A stretch of 64,000 nt of DNA, from positions 1-64,000 of the forward strand of contig CAZBZU010000002.1 of assembly GCA_964496495.1 (NCBI GenBank). The letters run 5' to 3'. A program made the translations under genes and the position numbers. This DNA is from JASBRS01 sp964496495. GTDB taxonomy: Bacteria; Deinococcota; Deinococci; Deinococcales; Trueperaceae. Shown here one piece after another: positions 43,281 to 52,071 of the stretch; the first letter of the stretch is position 1; every line of letters starts with the position of its first letter. Under the pieces are notes generated by a model that was not told the DNA's origin, made no database searches, and saw nothing but the letters and a program-made list of their open reading frames with translations.

Positions 43281-45034
43281 TCGCCGTCGTCGTCAGGCGT
43301 GCCGGCGCGCAGCCGCTGCGTGAGGCTCTCGTCGATGCTGGTGGCGCCGGGCACCAGGGCGACGCCATAGGCGTCGGCGGCGGCTCGGGCCGAGACCCTG
43401 CGATCGTCGATGTCGCGCTGCACGCGCTCGGGTGATCTCGCCCGGGGGTTGCCGAAGCCGCCGGCGCCGGGGGTGAGCACGGCCACGCGGTCGCCCGCGG
43501 TCAGCGTCACGTCGCTGACCTTGGAGCCCAGGCGCTCGGCGCCGCCGGAGCTCCGGCGGAGCTCGAACGCGCCCGTGGCCCCGGCCTCGCCTCCCAGCAG
43601 TCCCCACGGCGGCGTGGTCTGCCGGTCGCCGAGCCCGGAGAAGGCGATGCCGTCCTGCAGCGCCTCGAACTCGCGCTCGATGCCGAGTCCGCCGCGGAAC
43701 TCGCCCGCCCCTCCCGAGTCCTGGCGGAAGCGGTAGCGGGTGACGACGATGGGGTACTCCCGCTCGAGGGCCTCGACGGGCAGGTTGGAGGTGTTGGTCA
43801 TGTGGACCTGCACGCCGGAGAGCCCGTCCCCCGAGGCGTGGGCGCCCGACCCGCCGGCGATCGTCTCCAGGTAGACGAAGACCTCCCCGGTCTCGTGATG
43901 GCGCCCGGAGAAGGTGGCCGTGGTGACGCTGCTGTTGCTGGCCGCCAGGACGCGGTCGGGCACGATCGCGCTCATCGCCCCGAAGATGGCGTCGGCGAGG
44001 CGCTGGCAGGTGTCGATGCGCTCGCCCACGGCCGCCGGTTGCACGCAGTTGAGGATCGTGCCCTCGGGGGCGTGCACCTGCAGGGCGCGGTAGATGCCGG
44101 AGTTGGAAGGGATGTCCGGGCCCACCAGCGCCTTGAAGCAGTAGAAGATGGTGGCCAGGGTGCCGTTGAGGGGCACGTTGATCGGCCCGCGCACCTGCGG
44201 GCTCGAGCCCGTGAGATCGACGGTGGCCACGTCACCCTCGACGATCACCGTGACCCGGATGGGTAGCGGCACGCCGAGCGTGATGCCGTCGTCGTCCATG
44301 TGATCGGTGAAGCTGCTCCGGCCATCCGGCAGCCGGGCGATGCCGGCACGCATGAGCGTCTCGGCGTAGTCGAGGAGCGCCGCGCTCACCTCGGCGAAGC
44401 GCGCCACTCCGTAGCGAGCGACGACCTCTTCGAGCCGCCTCACGCCCACGGCGTTGGCCGCCAGCTGCGCGTTGAGGTCGCCGTCGCGCTCGAGCGGCGT
44501 ACGGCTGTTGACGCGGATGAAGTCCATGACGTCGGCACGCAGGCGGCCGCCCTCCTGCAGCCTCGAGATGGGGATGCGCACGCCCTCCTGGAAGATGCTC
44601 GAGGCGTCGCCCGAGGTGCTTCCCGGGACCTTGCCGCCGACGTCGGCGTGATGCGCGATGTTGGCGACGAAGCCGACGAGCTCGCCGTCCGCGAAGGCGG
44701 GCGAGACCATGGTGATGTCCGGGAGATGCGTGCCGCCGCCGGAGTAGGGATCGTTGGTGACGTAGACGTCGCCTCGCCGCAGCTCGGCGGCGCCGACGCG
44801 TTCGAGAACGGCCTGCACGCAGCCGAGCATCGAGCCGAGGTGCATGGGGATGTGCTCGGCCTGCGCGATCATGTTGCCGTGCCGGTCGAACACGGCCGAC
44901 GAGCAGTCGCGGCGCTCCTTGATGTTGGTGGAGAACGCGGTCTTGACCAACGTCTCGCCGACCTCCTCGGCCACCGACAGCAGGCGGTTCCCGAGGATCT
45001 CCAGGGTCACCGGGTCGATGGTCGCCCTAGCCAT
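43277..45034 (-). CDS. Hydantoinase/5-oxoprolinase subunit B (HyuB-like)
   Basis: A 585-residue hydantoinase-B family protein. It starts ARATIDPVTLEILGNRL, with ERRDCSSAVFD, NDPYSGGGTHLPDITMVSP and AHHADVGGKVPGS, all conserved in the ATP-dependent lactam-opening enzymes. The C-terminal part has GGAGEFRGGLGIEREFE and TPGAGGFGNP. With HyuA it forms a complex that hydrolyses cyclic amides such as hydantoins or 5-oxoproline at the cost of ATP. ATG 45034 overlaps the HyuA stop; a longer frame to 45190 lies inside hyuA. Confidence 0.88.
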   Translation of the reverse strand: MARATIDPVTLEILGNRLLSVAEEVGETLVKTAFSTNIKERRDCSSAVFDRHGNMIAQAEHIPMHLGSMLGCVQAVLERVGAAELRRGDVYVTNDPYSGGGTHLPDITMVSPAFADGELVGFVANIAHHADVGGKVPGSTSGDASSIFQEGVRIPISRLQEGGRLRADVMDFIRVNSRTPLERDGDLNAQLAANAVGVRRLEEVVARYGVARFAEVSAALLDYAETLMRAGIARLPDGRSSFTDHMDDDGITLGVPLPIRVTVIVEGDVATVDLTGSSPQVRGPINVPLNGTLATIFYCFKALVGPDIPSNSGIYRALQVHAPEGTILNCVQPAAVGERIDTCQRLADAIFGAMSAIVPDRVLAASNSSVTTATFSGRHHETGEVFVYLETIAGGSGAHASGDGLSGVQVHMTNTSNLPVEALEREYPIVVTRYRFRQDSGGAGEFRGGLGIEREFEALQDGIAFSGLGDRQTTPPWGLLGGEAGATGAFELRRSSGGAERLGSKVSDVTLTAGDRVAVLTPGAGGFGNPRARSPERVQRDIDDRRVSARAAADAYGVALVPGATSIDESLTQRLRAGTPDDDGE

Positions 45035-47099
45035 GGCGGGCCGCCTGACCGGCGCCCGATAGCGTGATGACGAGGCTGCCCACCGCGTCGACGACGGCGC
45101 GGTCGCCGGGCGGCAGCAGGATGGTGGTGTCGAGGCGCTCGACGACGGCCGGGCCGGCGATCGCGTCCCCGGCCCTGAGGTCGTCGCCAACGAACACGGG
45201 GGTCGTGGACCAGCTCGTGCCGAAGCGCACGGGCCGCCGGGAGCGCGGCCGGAGCTCCGCGCCGTCGCGGGCGGGCAGCTCCGGCAGCTCCGGCTTCGGC
45301 AGCTCGCCCACCGCCGTCAGCCGCATGTTCACGAACTCCACCTCGAACTCGGGCCGCGCGTAGCCGTACTTGGCGGCGTGCGCGTCGTGGAAACGCTGGC
45401 ACAGCGTGTCCGCGTCGACCTGTCGGATCTCCTCCGGGGCCAGCATGATCGGCAGCTCGTAGTTCTGCCTCACGTAGCGCGCGTCGATGGCGAGCTCGAC
45501 GCTCCGCCGCTGCTCGGGCACGCGTTCGGCCCGCAGGACCTCGCGCCCCCGCGCTTCCAACCGCTCGAAGGCCGCCCACACGGGCTCGAGCCCCTCGGTG
45601 TGGGGCCGAACCAGGTGGCTTTCGACGTGATCGGAGCGTATGTTCGCGACCAGCAGCCCCAACGAGCAGAAGGTGCCGGCCGCCCGGGGCACCAGCACGC
45701 GCGGGATCGCGAGCTCCCGCGCGAGCTCCACGGCATGGAGCGCACCGGCGCCGCCGAAGGCCACCAGCGCGAAGTCACGCGGGTCGAAGCCGCGCGCCAC
45801 CGACACCGAGCGGATGGCCCGCACCATGGCCGCGTTGACCACCGCGATGATGCCGGCCGCCGCGTCGTCGACCGACAGCGAGGAGCGCGAGGCGATGCGC
45901 TCGTCGATCGCACGGGTGGCGGCAGCGACGTCGAGCGGCATGGCCCCGCCGAGGATCCCGTCGGGGTTCAGGCGCCCGAGGACGAGATTGGCGTCCGTCA
46001 CCGTCGGCTCGGTGCCCCCCGTGCCGTAGGCCGCCGGGCCGGGCGCCGCGCCGGCGCTGCGCGGGCCCACCTTGAGGGCCCCACCGGCGTCGATGCCGGC
46101 GATGGAGCCTCCGCCCGCGCCGATGGTGACGATGTCCAGCATGGGGATGCGGACGGGCCAGCCTTCCACCTTGCGCTCGGATGACACCAGCGGCGTGCCG
46201 TCCTCGACCAGGCTGATGTCGGCGCTGGTGCCGCCCATGTCGAAGGTGATCAGGTTCCCGCCGGTGGTCCGGGAGGCCAGATAGGTGGCGGCCACCACGC
46301 CGGCCGAGGGGCCCGACACGGCCGTGCGCACGGGCGCGGCGACGGTCTCGGCCACCGACAGGATGCCCCCGTTGGACTGCGTGACGTACGGCTCCGCCCT
46401 GATGCCCAGGTGCGATACGGCAGCGGCGAGGTTCGTCAGGTAGCGGGACATCAGGGGCCCGAGGTAGGCGTTGAGGACCGTCGTGCTGAGCCGCGGGAAC
46501 TCCCGGAACTCGGGCACGAGAGCCGCGGAGTGCGTGACGAAGCTGCCGGGAAGAGCGCGCCGAAGGATCGAGGCCACCAGCTCCTCGTGCGCCGGGTTGG
46601 CGTACGACGACAGCAGGCACACCGCCACCGACTCGACGCCGAGCTCGGCCAGCTCGGCCGCGAGCCGGTCGACGTCCTCGGCGCACAGCGCGGTGCGGAC
46701 CGAGCCATCGTGCAGCACTCGCTCGCGGAGCTCGAAGCGCATGCCTGCCCGCACCAGCGGCTCCGGCTTGGCGCGCTTGAGATCGTACAGGGATGGGCGC
46801 GTCTGGGTGCCGATCTCCAGGAGATCGCCGAAGCCGTCCGTGGTCACCAGCGCCGTGACGGCCCCGCGCCGCTCGATGAGGGCGTTGGTGGCGACCGTGG
46901 TGCCGTGCCCGAAGTAGCCGAGGGCGCCCGGATCGAGCTCCAGCCGGCCCAGCAGCTCGGAGATCCCCGTCATGATGGCGCGTGAGGGGTCGTCGGGAGT
47001 GGAGCGGACCTTGTGGACGTGGAGCGACCGGGCACGCGAGTCGGTCAGCGTCAGGTCCGTGAAGGTGCCGCCGACGTCGACCCCGAGCATGTACCGCAT
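45027..47099 (-). CDS. Hydantoinase/5-oxoprolinase subunit A (HyuA-like, ATP-binding)
   Basis: A 690-residue hydantoinase-A protein. The N terminus MRYMLGVDVGGTFTDL and FGHGTTVATNALIERRG are the actin-like phosphate-binding motifs; TFDMGGTSADISLVEDG and AFGGAGALHAVELARELAI complete the ATP site. It activates the lactam carbonyl by phosphorylation, and HyuB hydrolyses it. I chose ATG 47099, which has GAGGAG upstream; a GTG at 47123 with its own AGGAGG is the alternative and adds eight residues. It sits between the deglycase gene and hyuB, which is unusual for a Frl-type operon. Confidence 0.88.
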   Translation of the reverse strand: MRYMLGVDVGGTFTDLTLTDSRARSLHVHKVRSTPDDPSRAIMTGISELLGRLELDPGALGYFGHGTTVATNALIERRGAVTALVTTDGFGDLLEIGTQTRPSLYDLKRAKPEPLVRAGMRFELRERVLHDGSVRTALCAEDVDRLAAELAELGVESVAVCLLSSYANPAHEELVASILRRALPGSFVTHSAALVPEFREFPRLSTTVLNAYLGPLMSRYLTNLAAAVSHLGIRAEPYVTQSNGGILSVAETVAAPVRTAVSGPSAGVVAATYLASRTTGGNLITFDMGGTSADISLVEDGTPLVSSERKVEGWPVRIPMLDIVTIGAGGGSIAGIDAGGALKVGPRSAGAAPGPAAYGTGGTEPTVTDANLVLGRLNPDGILGGAMPLDVAAATRAIDERIASRSSLSVDDAAAGIIAVVNAAMVRAIRSVSVARGFDPRDFALVAFGGAGALHAVELARELAIPRVLVPRAAGTFCSLGLLVANIRSDHVESHLVRPHTEGLEPVWAAFERLEARGREVLRAERVPEQRRSVELAIDARYVRQNYELPIMLAPEEIRQVDADTLCQRFHDAHAAKYGYARPEFEVEFVNMRLTAVGELPKPELPELPARDGAELRPRSRRPVRFGTSWSTTPVFVGDDLRAGDAIAGPAVVERLDTTILLPPGDRAVVDAVGSLVITLSGAGQAARHG

Positions 47100-47150
47100 C
47101 GTTGGCTCCTCAGCGTCGCTCACGGGCGTGCCCTCCTGCGGAGGCGGCTG

Positions 47151-48170
47151 TCAGTACTCGACCCTGCCCATGTAGCGGCGCGTCGAGATCGGGCGGCCGC
47201 GCTCCACCCCGAGATACCAGTTGAACCACTGCAGGGGGAGGTGTGCAACGAACGGTGCGAGCAGTGGATGGAAGCCCGGGTACGCCGCGGTGTCGACGGC
47301 GATCACGTCGGCCCCGTGGCGCACGGCGAACGTCATCGCCCGGTCGGTGACGTGGCGTGCCTCGTCGGTCCCCAGCAGGAAGATCATCGGGAGGCCCGAG
47401 CTGACGATCTCCAGGGGCCCGTGCGCGAACTCGGAGGCGTTCAGGACCGCTGCATGCTTCCAGTGCATCTCGATCAGGTTGCAGATGGCGAACTGATAGG
47501 CGAGCCCGGCCAGCAGGCCGGTGCCCACCAGGTAGAAGCCCGGTGTCTCGAGGTGCGCCTGGGCGCGTTCCAACCCCCACGATCGCGCCGCTTCCTTCGC
47601 CTCGTGCACCTTGGGTGGCAGCGTCCGCAGGGCCTCCCAGAGCTCCTCGCCGGCCTGCCGGTCGCCGTCCTGCACGAGGATCTCGGCCGCAAGCATGTAC
47701 CCCAGCAGCAGCTTGCTCAGGTTGGCGGCGATCGAGTCGTAGGTGAGCGCCACGCCGCCGGCGCCGACGAGCGGGGTGTCGGGGCGCGAGAAGGTGCCGA
47801 GCCGCGCGCCTCGGTCACGCGCGAGCTTCGCGCCGTCGAGGATCTCCGAGGTGGTGCCGGAGTGTGAGGCCAGGATGGCGCCCGCTTCGGCCGTGACGCG
47901 CTTCGGCGCGCGGGTGACGAACTCCCAGCCGGAGTAGGTGTCGACGGCCCAGCTGGAGTAGCGGTCGAGGATCCACTTGACGGGCTCGAGCACGGCGAGC
48001 GAGCCGCCCGAGCCCACCAGGAAGAGGTCGTGCACGCCGGCATCCTTCCACCCCTCCACGAGCCTGCCGACGGCGCCCGACTGCGTCTCCAGGATCTCCT
48101 GGAGGTCGTGCAGGAGGACGTTCCCCTCCATGTAGTTGCGAGGATGTTCGATTGCGGCCTGTCGTGGCAT
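47151..48170 (-). CDS. frlB-like: SIS-domain sugar-amine deglycase (FrlB-like)
   Basis: A 339-residue protein with two SIS domains. LFLVGSGGSLAVLEPVKWIL and ILASHSGTTSEILDGAKLAR mark the first; FYLVGTGLLAGLAYQFAICN, ASEFAHGPLEIV and the terminal STRRYMGRVEY mark the second. The His in EFAHGP and the C-terminal pattern fit the FrlB/GfrF group, which cleaves 6-phosphofructosyl-amines to glucose 6-phosphate plus amino acid. A glutamine-fructose-6-phosphate transaminase is excluded because the glutaminase domain is missing. It heads the operon to hyuA, hyuB and frlD-like. Confidence 0.8.
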   Translation of the reverse strand: MPRQAAIEHPRNYMEGNVLLHDLQEILETQSGAVGRLVEGWKDAGVHDLFLVGSGGSLAVLEPVKWILDRYSSWAVDTYSGWEFVTRAPKRVTAEAGAILASHSGTTSEILDGAKLARDRGARLGTFSRPDTPLVGAGGVALTYDSIAANLSKLLLGYMLAAEILVQDGDRQAGEELWEALRTLPPKVHEAKEAARSWGLERAQAHLETPGFYLVGTGLLAGLAYQFAICNLIEMHWKHAAVLNASEFAHGPLEIVSSGLPMIFLLGTDEARHVTDRAMTFAVRHGADVIAVDTAAYPGFHPLLAPFVAHLPLQWFNWYLGVERGRPISTRRYMGRVEY

Positions 48171-48184
48171 CAGCTCTCCATATC

Positions 48185-48224
48185 ATTTTGTCCTATTTTG
48201 TCCTGTTTGTTCTATATTGTTCTA
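48185..48224 (-). repeat. Four 10-bp phased operator-like repeats, copy 2
   Basis: On the - strand the units read tagaacaata, tagaacaaac, aggacaaaat, aggacaaaat, perfectly contiguous. The block begins one base after the -10 box at 48226-48231, the same spacing as at 39851, and covers the transcript start and leader of the SIS gene. Binding there would block transcription. Confidence 0.7.
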
Positions 48225-48225
48225 G

Positions 48226-48254
48226 AGTATAGTCGGCCTCCGGAAGCTTGTCAA
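48226..48254 (-). promoter_or_regulatory. Sigma-70-type promoter of the frlB-hyuA-hyuB-frlD-like operon
   Basis: On the - strand, TTGACA (48254-48249), 17 bases, then TATACT (48231-48226), a near-consensus promoter. The other strand of 48255-48473 shows no gene before the DUF4389 start. Confidence 0.8.
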
Positions 48255-48473
48255 CGACGACCGCGTCACGGCCCGCGCTGCCGGTCCGGGGGCATCTGAC
48301 TCTGGCCCGATGCCCCCGGCTCACCCCACGCTGAGGTCGATTCATGAGAGAGAGCCCTGCCCCGACGCGATGTCGTGGGACGTGCGGCGGCGCTGCGAGG
48401 CGCGGGCCAGGGGCTCGGCAGGGGGCGCCGGCGCGCTCGCGGCAGTCCTGCCGGAACGGAGGCGAAGGAGACC

Positions 48474-49115
48474 ATGGAAGCACCCACCCAGGAGTACCCG
48501 GCCCGTCTGCAGATCGACTACGCCGAGCGGCTCGACCGGCTGTCGAGCTTCTTCCGGCTGATCTGGATCATCCCCATCGCGATCATCGCCAGCCTGCTGA
48601 CGGCCACCGGGTCCGAGACGATCGCCACGTCCACCGGGCACCTGGTCACGCGCAACACCGGCGGCATCGGCACGGGACTGTGGCTGGCGACGCTGCTGAT
48701 GATCCTGTTCCGGCTGCGCTACCCGCGCTGGTGGTTCGACTTCGCGCGCGAGCTGACGCGCTTCGGAGCGCGTATCGGCGCCTACCTGGCCCTGCTCACC
48801 GACCAGTACCCGTCGACCGTCGACGAGCAGGCGGTGCACCTCGAGATCGACTACCCCGACGTCGAGCACGACCTCAACCGCTGGCTGCCGCTGGTGAAAT
48901 GGTTCCTCGCCATCCCGCACTACGTCGTCCTGGTCGTCCTATGGGCCGTCGCGGTCATCGTGGTCGTCCTCGCCTGGTTCGCGATCCTGTTCACCGGGCG
49001 CTACCCGCGGGGGATGTTCGACTACGTCGTCGGCGTCGGCCGCTGGAGCCTGCGCGTCAGCGCTTATGCCTTCCTGCTCGTCACCGACCGCTACCCGCAG
49101 TTCAGCCTGGCCTGA
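48474..49115 (+). CDS. DUF4389-domain membrane protein
   Basis: A 213-residue DUF4389 protein. Residues 8-20 (YPARLQIDYAERL) and 118-132 (VHLEIDYPDVEHDLNR) are the two beta-strand entries that precede each repeat. Helices follow at about 21-40, 53-72 and 135-175. LFTGRYPRGMFDYVVGVGRW, with RVSAYAFLLVTDRYPQFSL at the end, is diagnostic of the family. Function is unknown; such proteins are common in actinobacteria and deinococci. ATG 48474 with AAGGAG upstream is preferred to a longer frame from 48375 that is Arg/Gly-rich and unlikely to be coding. Confidence 0.85.
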   Translation: MEAPTQEYPARLQIDYAERLDRLSSFFRLIWIIPIAIIASLLTATGSETIATSTGHLVTRNTGGIGTGLWLATLLMILFRLRYPRWWFDFARELTRFGARIGAYLALLTDQYPSTVDEQAVHLEIDYPDVEHDLNRWLPLVKWFLAIPHYVVLVVLWAVAVIVVVLAWFAILFTGRYPRGMFDYVVGVGRWSLRVSAYAFLLVTDRYPQFSLA

Positions 49116-49220
49116 GACCGGCAGGCGCGGGCGCTCCACACCCGGACCCCCGGATCGTGGCGTGGCCGTTTCGCATGGCTTAGGCTGGGGAGCGCAAGGA
49201 CAACCTGGGAGGCGGTAGCC

Positions 49221-50465
49221 ATGCGGCGGACTCGTGGCGGAGGGCTTGTGATCATGGGGCTGGCAGCGCTGGTGGCGCTGGCCGCCTGTTCTTCCTCGAG
49301 CACCACAGGAAGCTTGACGGTGACGGTGAGCGGGTTGCCGGGCGGCGTCGATGCCAGCGTGCTGGTGACCGGCCCCGGCGGCTACAGCGCCACGCTCGCC
49401 GGGACCGGAACGCTGTCCAACCTCACGCCCGGGAGCTACACGGTCGCCGGAGCCGACGTGCGCGCCGCCGGGGCGATCGTAGACAGCGCGTACCTGGCAG
49501 CGGGCGGTGGCTCGGTATCGGTGAGCGCCAACGCCACGGCGGCCTCCAGCGTGGCCTACAGCGAACGCGCGGGCAGCGGCAAGCTCTGGGTCACCGACGA
49601 AGGCGTCGGCACCTACGGCTACGATGCCGGCCAGCTCGGGGCGACCGGCAGCCCGACGCCCTCCGTGACCCTCGGCAGCTCGTCCGGGCCGAACGGTCTG
49701 GCGCTCGACGCCAGCGGCAACCTCTGGGTCGGCAACATCCACTCCTCCCAGCTGGTCGAGTACAGCGTCTCCCAGCTCGGCGCCTCGGGATCCCCCGCGC
49801 CCGCCGTCACCATCGACTCGGACGGGTCGTCCCTGGACGGGCCCGTCACCCTCGTGTTCGACGCGCAGGGGGACCTCTGGGCCGGTGAGTGCGGCGGGAG
49901 TCTGGAGATGTACACGCCGTCCCAGCTGGCCGCCTCGGGGAACCCCTCGCCCGCCGTCGTGCTCACCGGCTTCGATTGCCCGTCGGGGCTGGCCTTTGAC
50001 GCGCAGGGCAACCTCTGGGTCGGGACCGACGGCACCAGTGGCGTCGTGAAGCTCACCCCCTCGCAGCTACAGGCGAGCGGGAGCCCCACGCCGGCCGTGA
50101 GCATCGCGACCAGCGACGGCTACGAGGGCGTCACGTTCGACAAGAACGGGAACCTGTGGGTGGCCGACATCAACTTGAGCCAGGTGGTCATGTTCACGCC
50201 CGCCCAGATCGCCAGCAGCGGCTCGCCAACGCCCACCGTCACCATCAACGACAGCGGCAGCGGCGCGCTGCACGGCCCCGTCGCGGTCCTCTTCGACAAC
50301 GGCGGCAACCTCTGGGTATCGAACATCAACAGCACGCCCGGCAACGTGCTGGAGGTCCGCGCCTCCGACCTCGGCAGCTCAGGGAGTCCCGTGCCTGCGG
50401 TCGTGATATCCATATCCAGCACGCTCGACTGGCCTCAGCTGGTGTTCGACCCGCCGGTGCCGTGA
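49221..50465 (+). CDS. Lipoprotein with NHL-like beta-propeller repeats (paralog 3)
   Basis: A 414-residue lipoprotein with lipobox LAAC (Cys23, the same position as in the other two paralogs). The beta-sandwich-like domain has GSLTVTVSGLPGGVDASVLV and TGPGGYSATL. At least six repeats follow, each with a form of GLALDASGNLWVGNI and QLGASGSPAPAVTI. The C terminus differs from the others (WPQLVFDPPVP rather than PIQAP). A TTAGGCT box near 49180 may be its -10. The gene is convergent with the hydroxyproline operon. Confidence 0.85.
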   Translation: MRRTRGGGLVIMGLAALVALAACSSSSTTGSLTVTVSGLPGGVDASVLVTGPGGYSATLAGTGTLSNLTPGSYTVAGADVRAAGAIVDSAYLAAGGGSVSVSANATAASSVAYSERAGSGKLWVTDEGVGTYGYDAGQLGATGSPTPSVTLGSSSGPNGLALDASGNLWVGNIHSSQLVEYSVSQLGASGSPAPAVTIDSDGSSLDGPVTLVFDAQGDLWAGECGGSLEMYTPSQLAASGNPSPAVVLTGFDCPSGLAFDAQGNLWVGTDGTSGVVKLTPSQLQASGSPTPAVSIATSDGYEGVTFDKNGNLWVADINLSQVVMFTPAQIASSGSPTPTVTINDSGSGALHGPVAVLFDNGGNLWVSNINSTPGNVLEVRASDLGSSGSPVPAVVISISSTLDWPQLVFDPPVP

Positions 50466-50467
50466 CC

Positions 50468-50493
50468 CGGCGCCGCCGCTCCGCCCGGCGCCG
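50468..50493. terminator. Possible bidirectional terminator hairpin
   Basis: Two copies of the self-complementary octamer cggcgccg, 10 bases apart, lie between the convergent lipoprotein and dehydrogenase genes. They can pair into an 8-bp stem on either strand. No T-runs. Confidence 0.4.
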
Positions 50494-50529
50494 CCCCGAC
50501 AGGCGCGGCCGATCGCCCGGCGAGTTCCA

Positions 50530-52071
50530 CTAGGCGAGCTCGCGGGGGAGCAGCTCTCGCGGGACGTTCTGGAAGGCGACCAGCCGCGTGAACCGCTCGA
50601 TGGCACGGGCGCCGACCGAGGTGGTGCGGCCGTCGCTGGTGGCGGGGTAGGGGCCGCCGTGCACCATGGCGCGGCAGACCTCGACGCCGGTGGGGAACTG
50701 GTTGACGATGAGGCGCCCGACCTTGCGCTCGAGCGCCGCAGCGAGCGGCCGGTAGCGCTCCCACTCGTCCGGCTCGCCGTGGAGGCTGGCGGTGAGCTGG
50801 CCTTCCATGCCGCGGGCGAAGGCGAGCAGCTCGTCGTCGTGTCCGTAGCGGATGAGCAGGGTGCTGGGGCCGAACACCTCCCGGGCGAGGCGGGGGTTGG
50901 CGAGGGCGGCGGCGATGTCGACCTCCCAGACGGCCGCGCTGGCCGCCGCCGGGCCCGCGGCCCGCTCGCCCTCGGCGAGCTTGCGGGCGCCTTCGCCCGC
51001 GAGCTGCTCCAGGCCGCCCTGGAAGGCCCGGTGGATGCCGGGGGTCAGCATGGTGCGCGCCTCGCTGCGGCGCGCCCCCGCCACCAGGCGGTCGCGCAGG
51101 GCGTCCCCTTCGGTGCCGCTCGGTACCAGCACCAGGCCGGGGTTGGTGCAGAACTGCCCCACGCCCAGCGTGACCGAGGCCAGCAGGCCGTCGGCGATGG
51201 CGTCGGGGCGGACGCGGGTGGCGTGGGGCAGGACGAAGACGGGGTTGACGCTGCTCATCTCGGCATAGACCGGGATGGGGTCCGGGCGATCGGCGGCGAG
51301 GCGCATGAGCGCCTGGCCGCCGGCGCGCGAGCCGGTGAAGCCGACGGCGCGGATCAGGGGGTGCGTGACGAGCGCCTGACCCACCTGGTAGGCGTCGTCG
51401 AAGAGCAGCGAGAAGGTGCCCTCGGGCATGCCGCCGCTGCGCACCGCCGCGGCGATGGCGCGGCCGGCGAGCTCGGAGGTGCCGGGGTGGGCGGGGTGCG
51501 CCTTGACCACCACCGGGCAGCCGGCCGCGAGGGCGGACGCGGTGTCGCCTCCGGCGACGGAGAACGCCAGCGGGAAGTTGCTGGCCCCGAACACCGCCAC
51601 GGGACCCAGGGGACGCCGCAGCGAGCGCACGTCCGGCTTGGCCCCCCCGGACCGGCCGGGGTCGCCCTCGTCGATGCGAACGTCGAGCCAGTCGCCCTCG
51701 TCGACGAGGGTGGCGAGGAGGCGCAGCTGGTTGCAGGTGCGGCCGAGCTCGCTGGCCAGGCGGGCCGCTCCCAGCGCCGACTCGCGGTCGGCGCGGTCGA
51801 TGATGAGCTCGCCGCGCGCGTCGAGCTCCTCGGCGATGGCCCGGAGCAGGGCGGCGCGCTCGGCGCGAGGTGCGGCCGCGAAGGCGCTAAAGGCGTGCTC
51901 CGCGGCCTGAGCTGCGCGCTCGACGTCGTCGGCTCGGGCGGCGTGGAACCGTGGCTCGAGCGCCTCGCCGGTGCGCGGGTCGGTCGCGCGGAAGCTGCGC
52001 TCGCCGGGGGCCGCGGGGCGCGACCCCAGCAGCGACAGGCCGCTCAGCTGGGCGTCGTCGGCGGCGGCCAT
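50530..52071 (-). CDS. Alpha-ketoglutarate semialdehyde dehydrogenase (hydroxyproline pathway)
   Basis: A 513-residue aldehyde dehydrogenase of the NADP-dependent, 2,5-dioxopentanoate branch. PVAVFGASNFPLAFSVAGGD is the cofactor-binding strand, YAEMSSVNPVFVLP carries the general-base Glu, and GVGQFCTNPGLVLV the catalytic Cys. The SDGRTTSVGARAIERFTR ending is typical. It oxidises the semialdehyde to 2-oxoglutarate, the last step of trans-4-hydroxyproline degradation. ATG 52071 overlaps the stop of the preceding lyase gene. The much longer frame to 53082 is a shadow of that gene. Confidence 0.88.
   Translation of the reverse strand: MAAADDAQLSGLSLLGSRPAAPGERSFRATDPRTGEALEPRFHAARADDVERAAQAAEHAFSAFAAAPRAERAALLRAIAEELDARGELIIDRADRESALGAARLASELGRTCNQLRLLATLVDEGDWLDVRIDEGDPGRSGGAKPDVRSLRRPLGPVAVFGASNFPLAFSVAGGDTASALAAGCPVVVKAHPAHPGTSELAGRAIAAAVRSGGMPEGTFSLLFDDAYQVGQALVTHPLIRAVGFTGSRAGGQALMRLAADRPDPIPVYAEMSSVNPVFVLPHATRVRPDAIADGLLASVTLGVGQFCTNPGLVLVPSGTEGDALRDRLVAGARRSEARTMLTPGIHRAFQGGLEQLAGEGARKLAEGERAAGPAAASAAVWEVDIAAALANPRLAREVFGPSTLLIRYGHDDELLAFARGMEGQLTASLHGEPDEWERYRPLAAALERKVGRLIVNQFPTGVEVCRAMVHGGPYPATSDGRTTSVGARAIERFTRLVAFQNVPRELLPRELA

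Noticed and set aside
47151..48170. Reading as GlmS (glutamine-fructose-6-phosphate transaminase)
   Set aside because: No glutaminase domain, and the FrlD-like kinase and UTRA regulator are in the same cluster.
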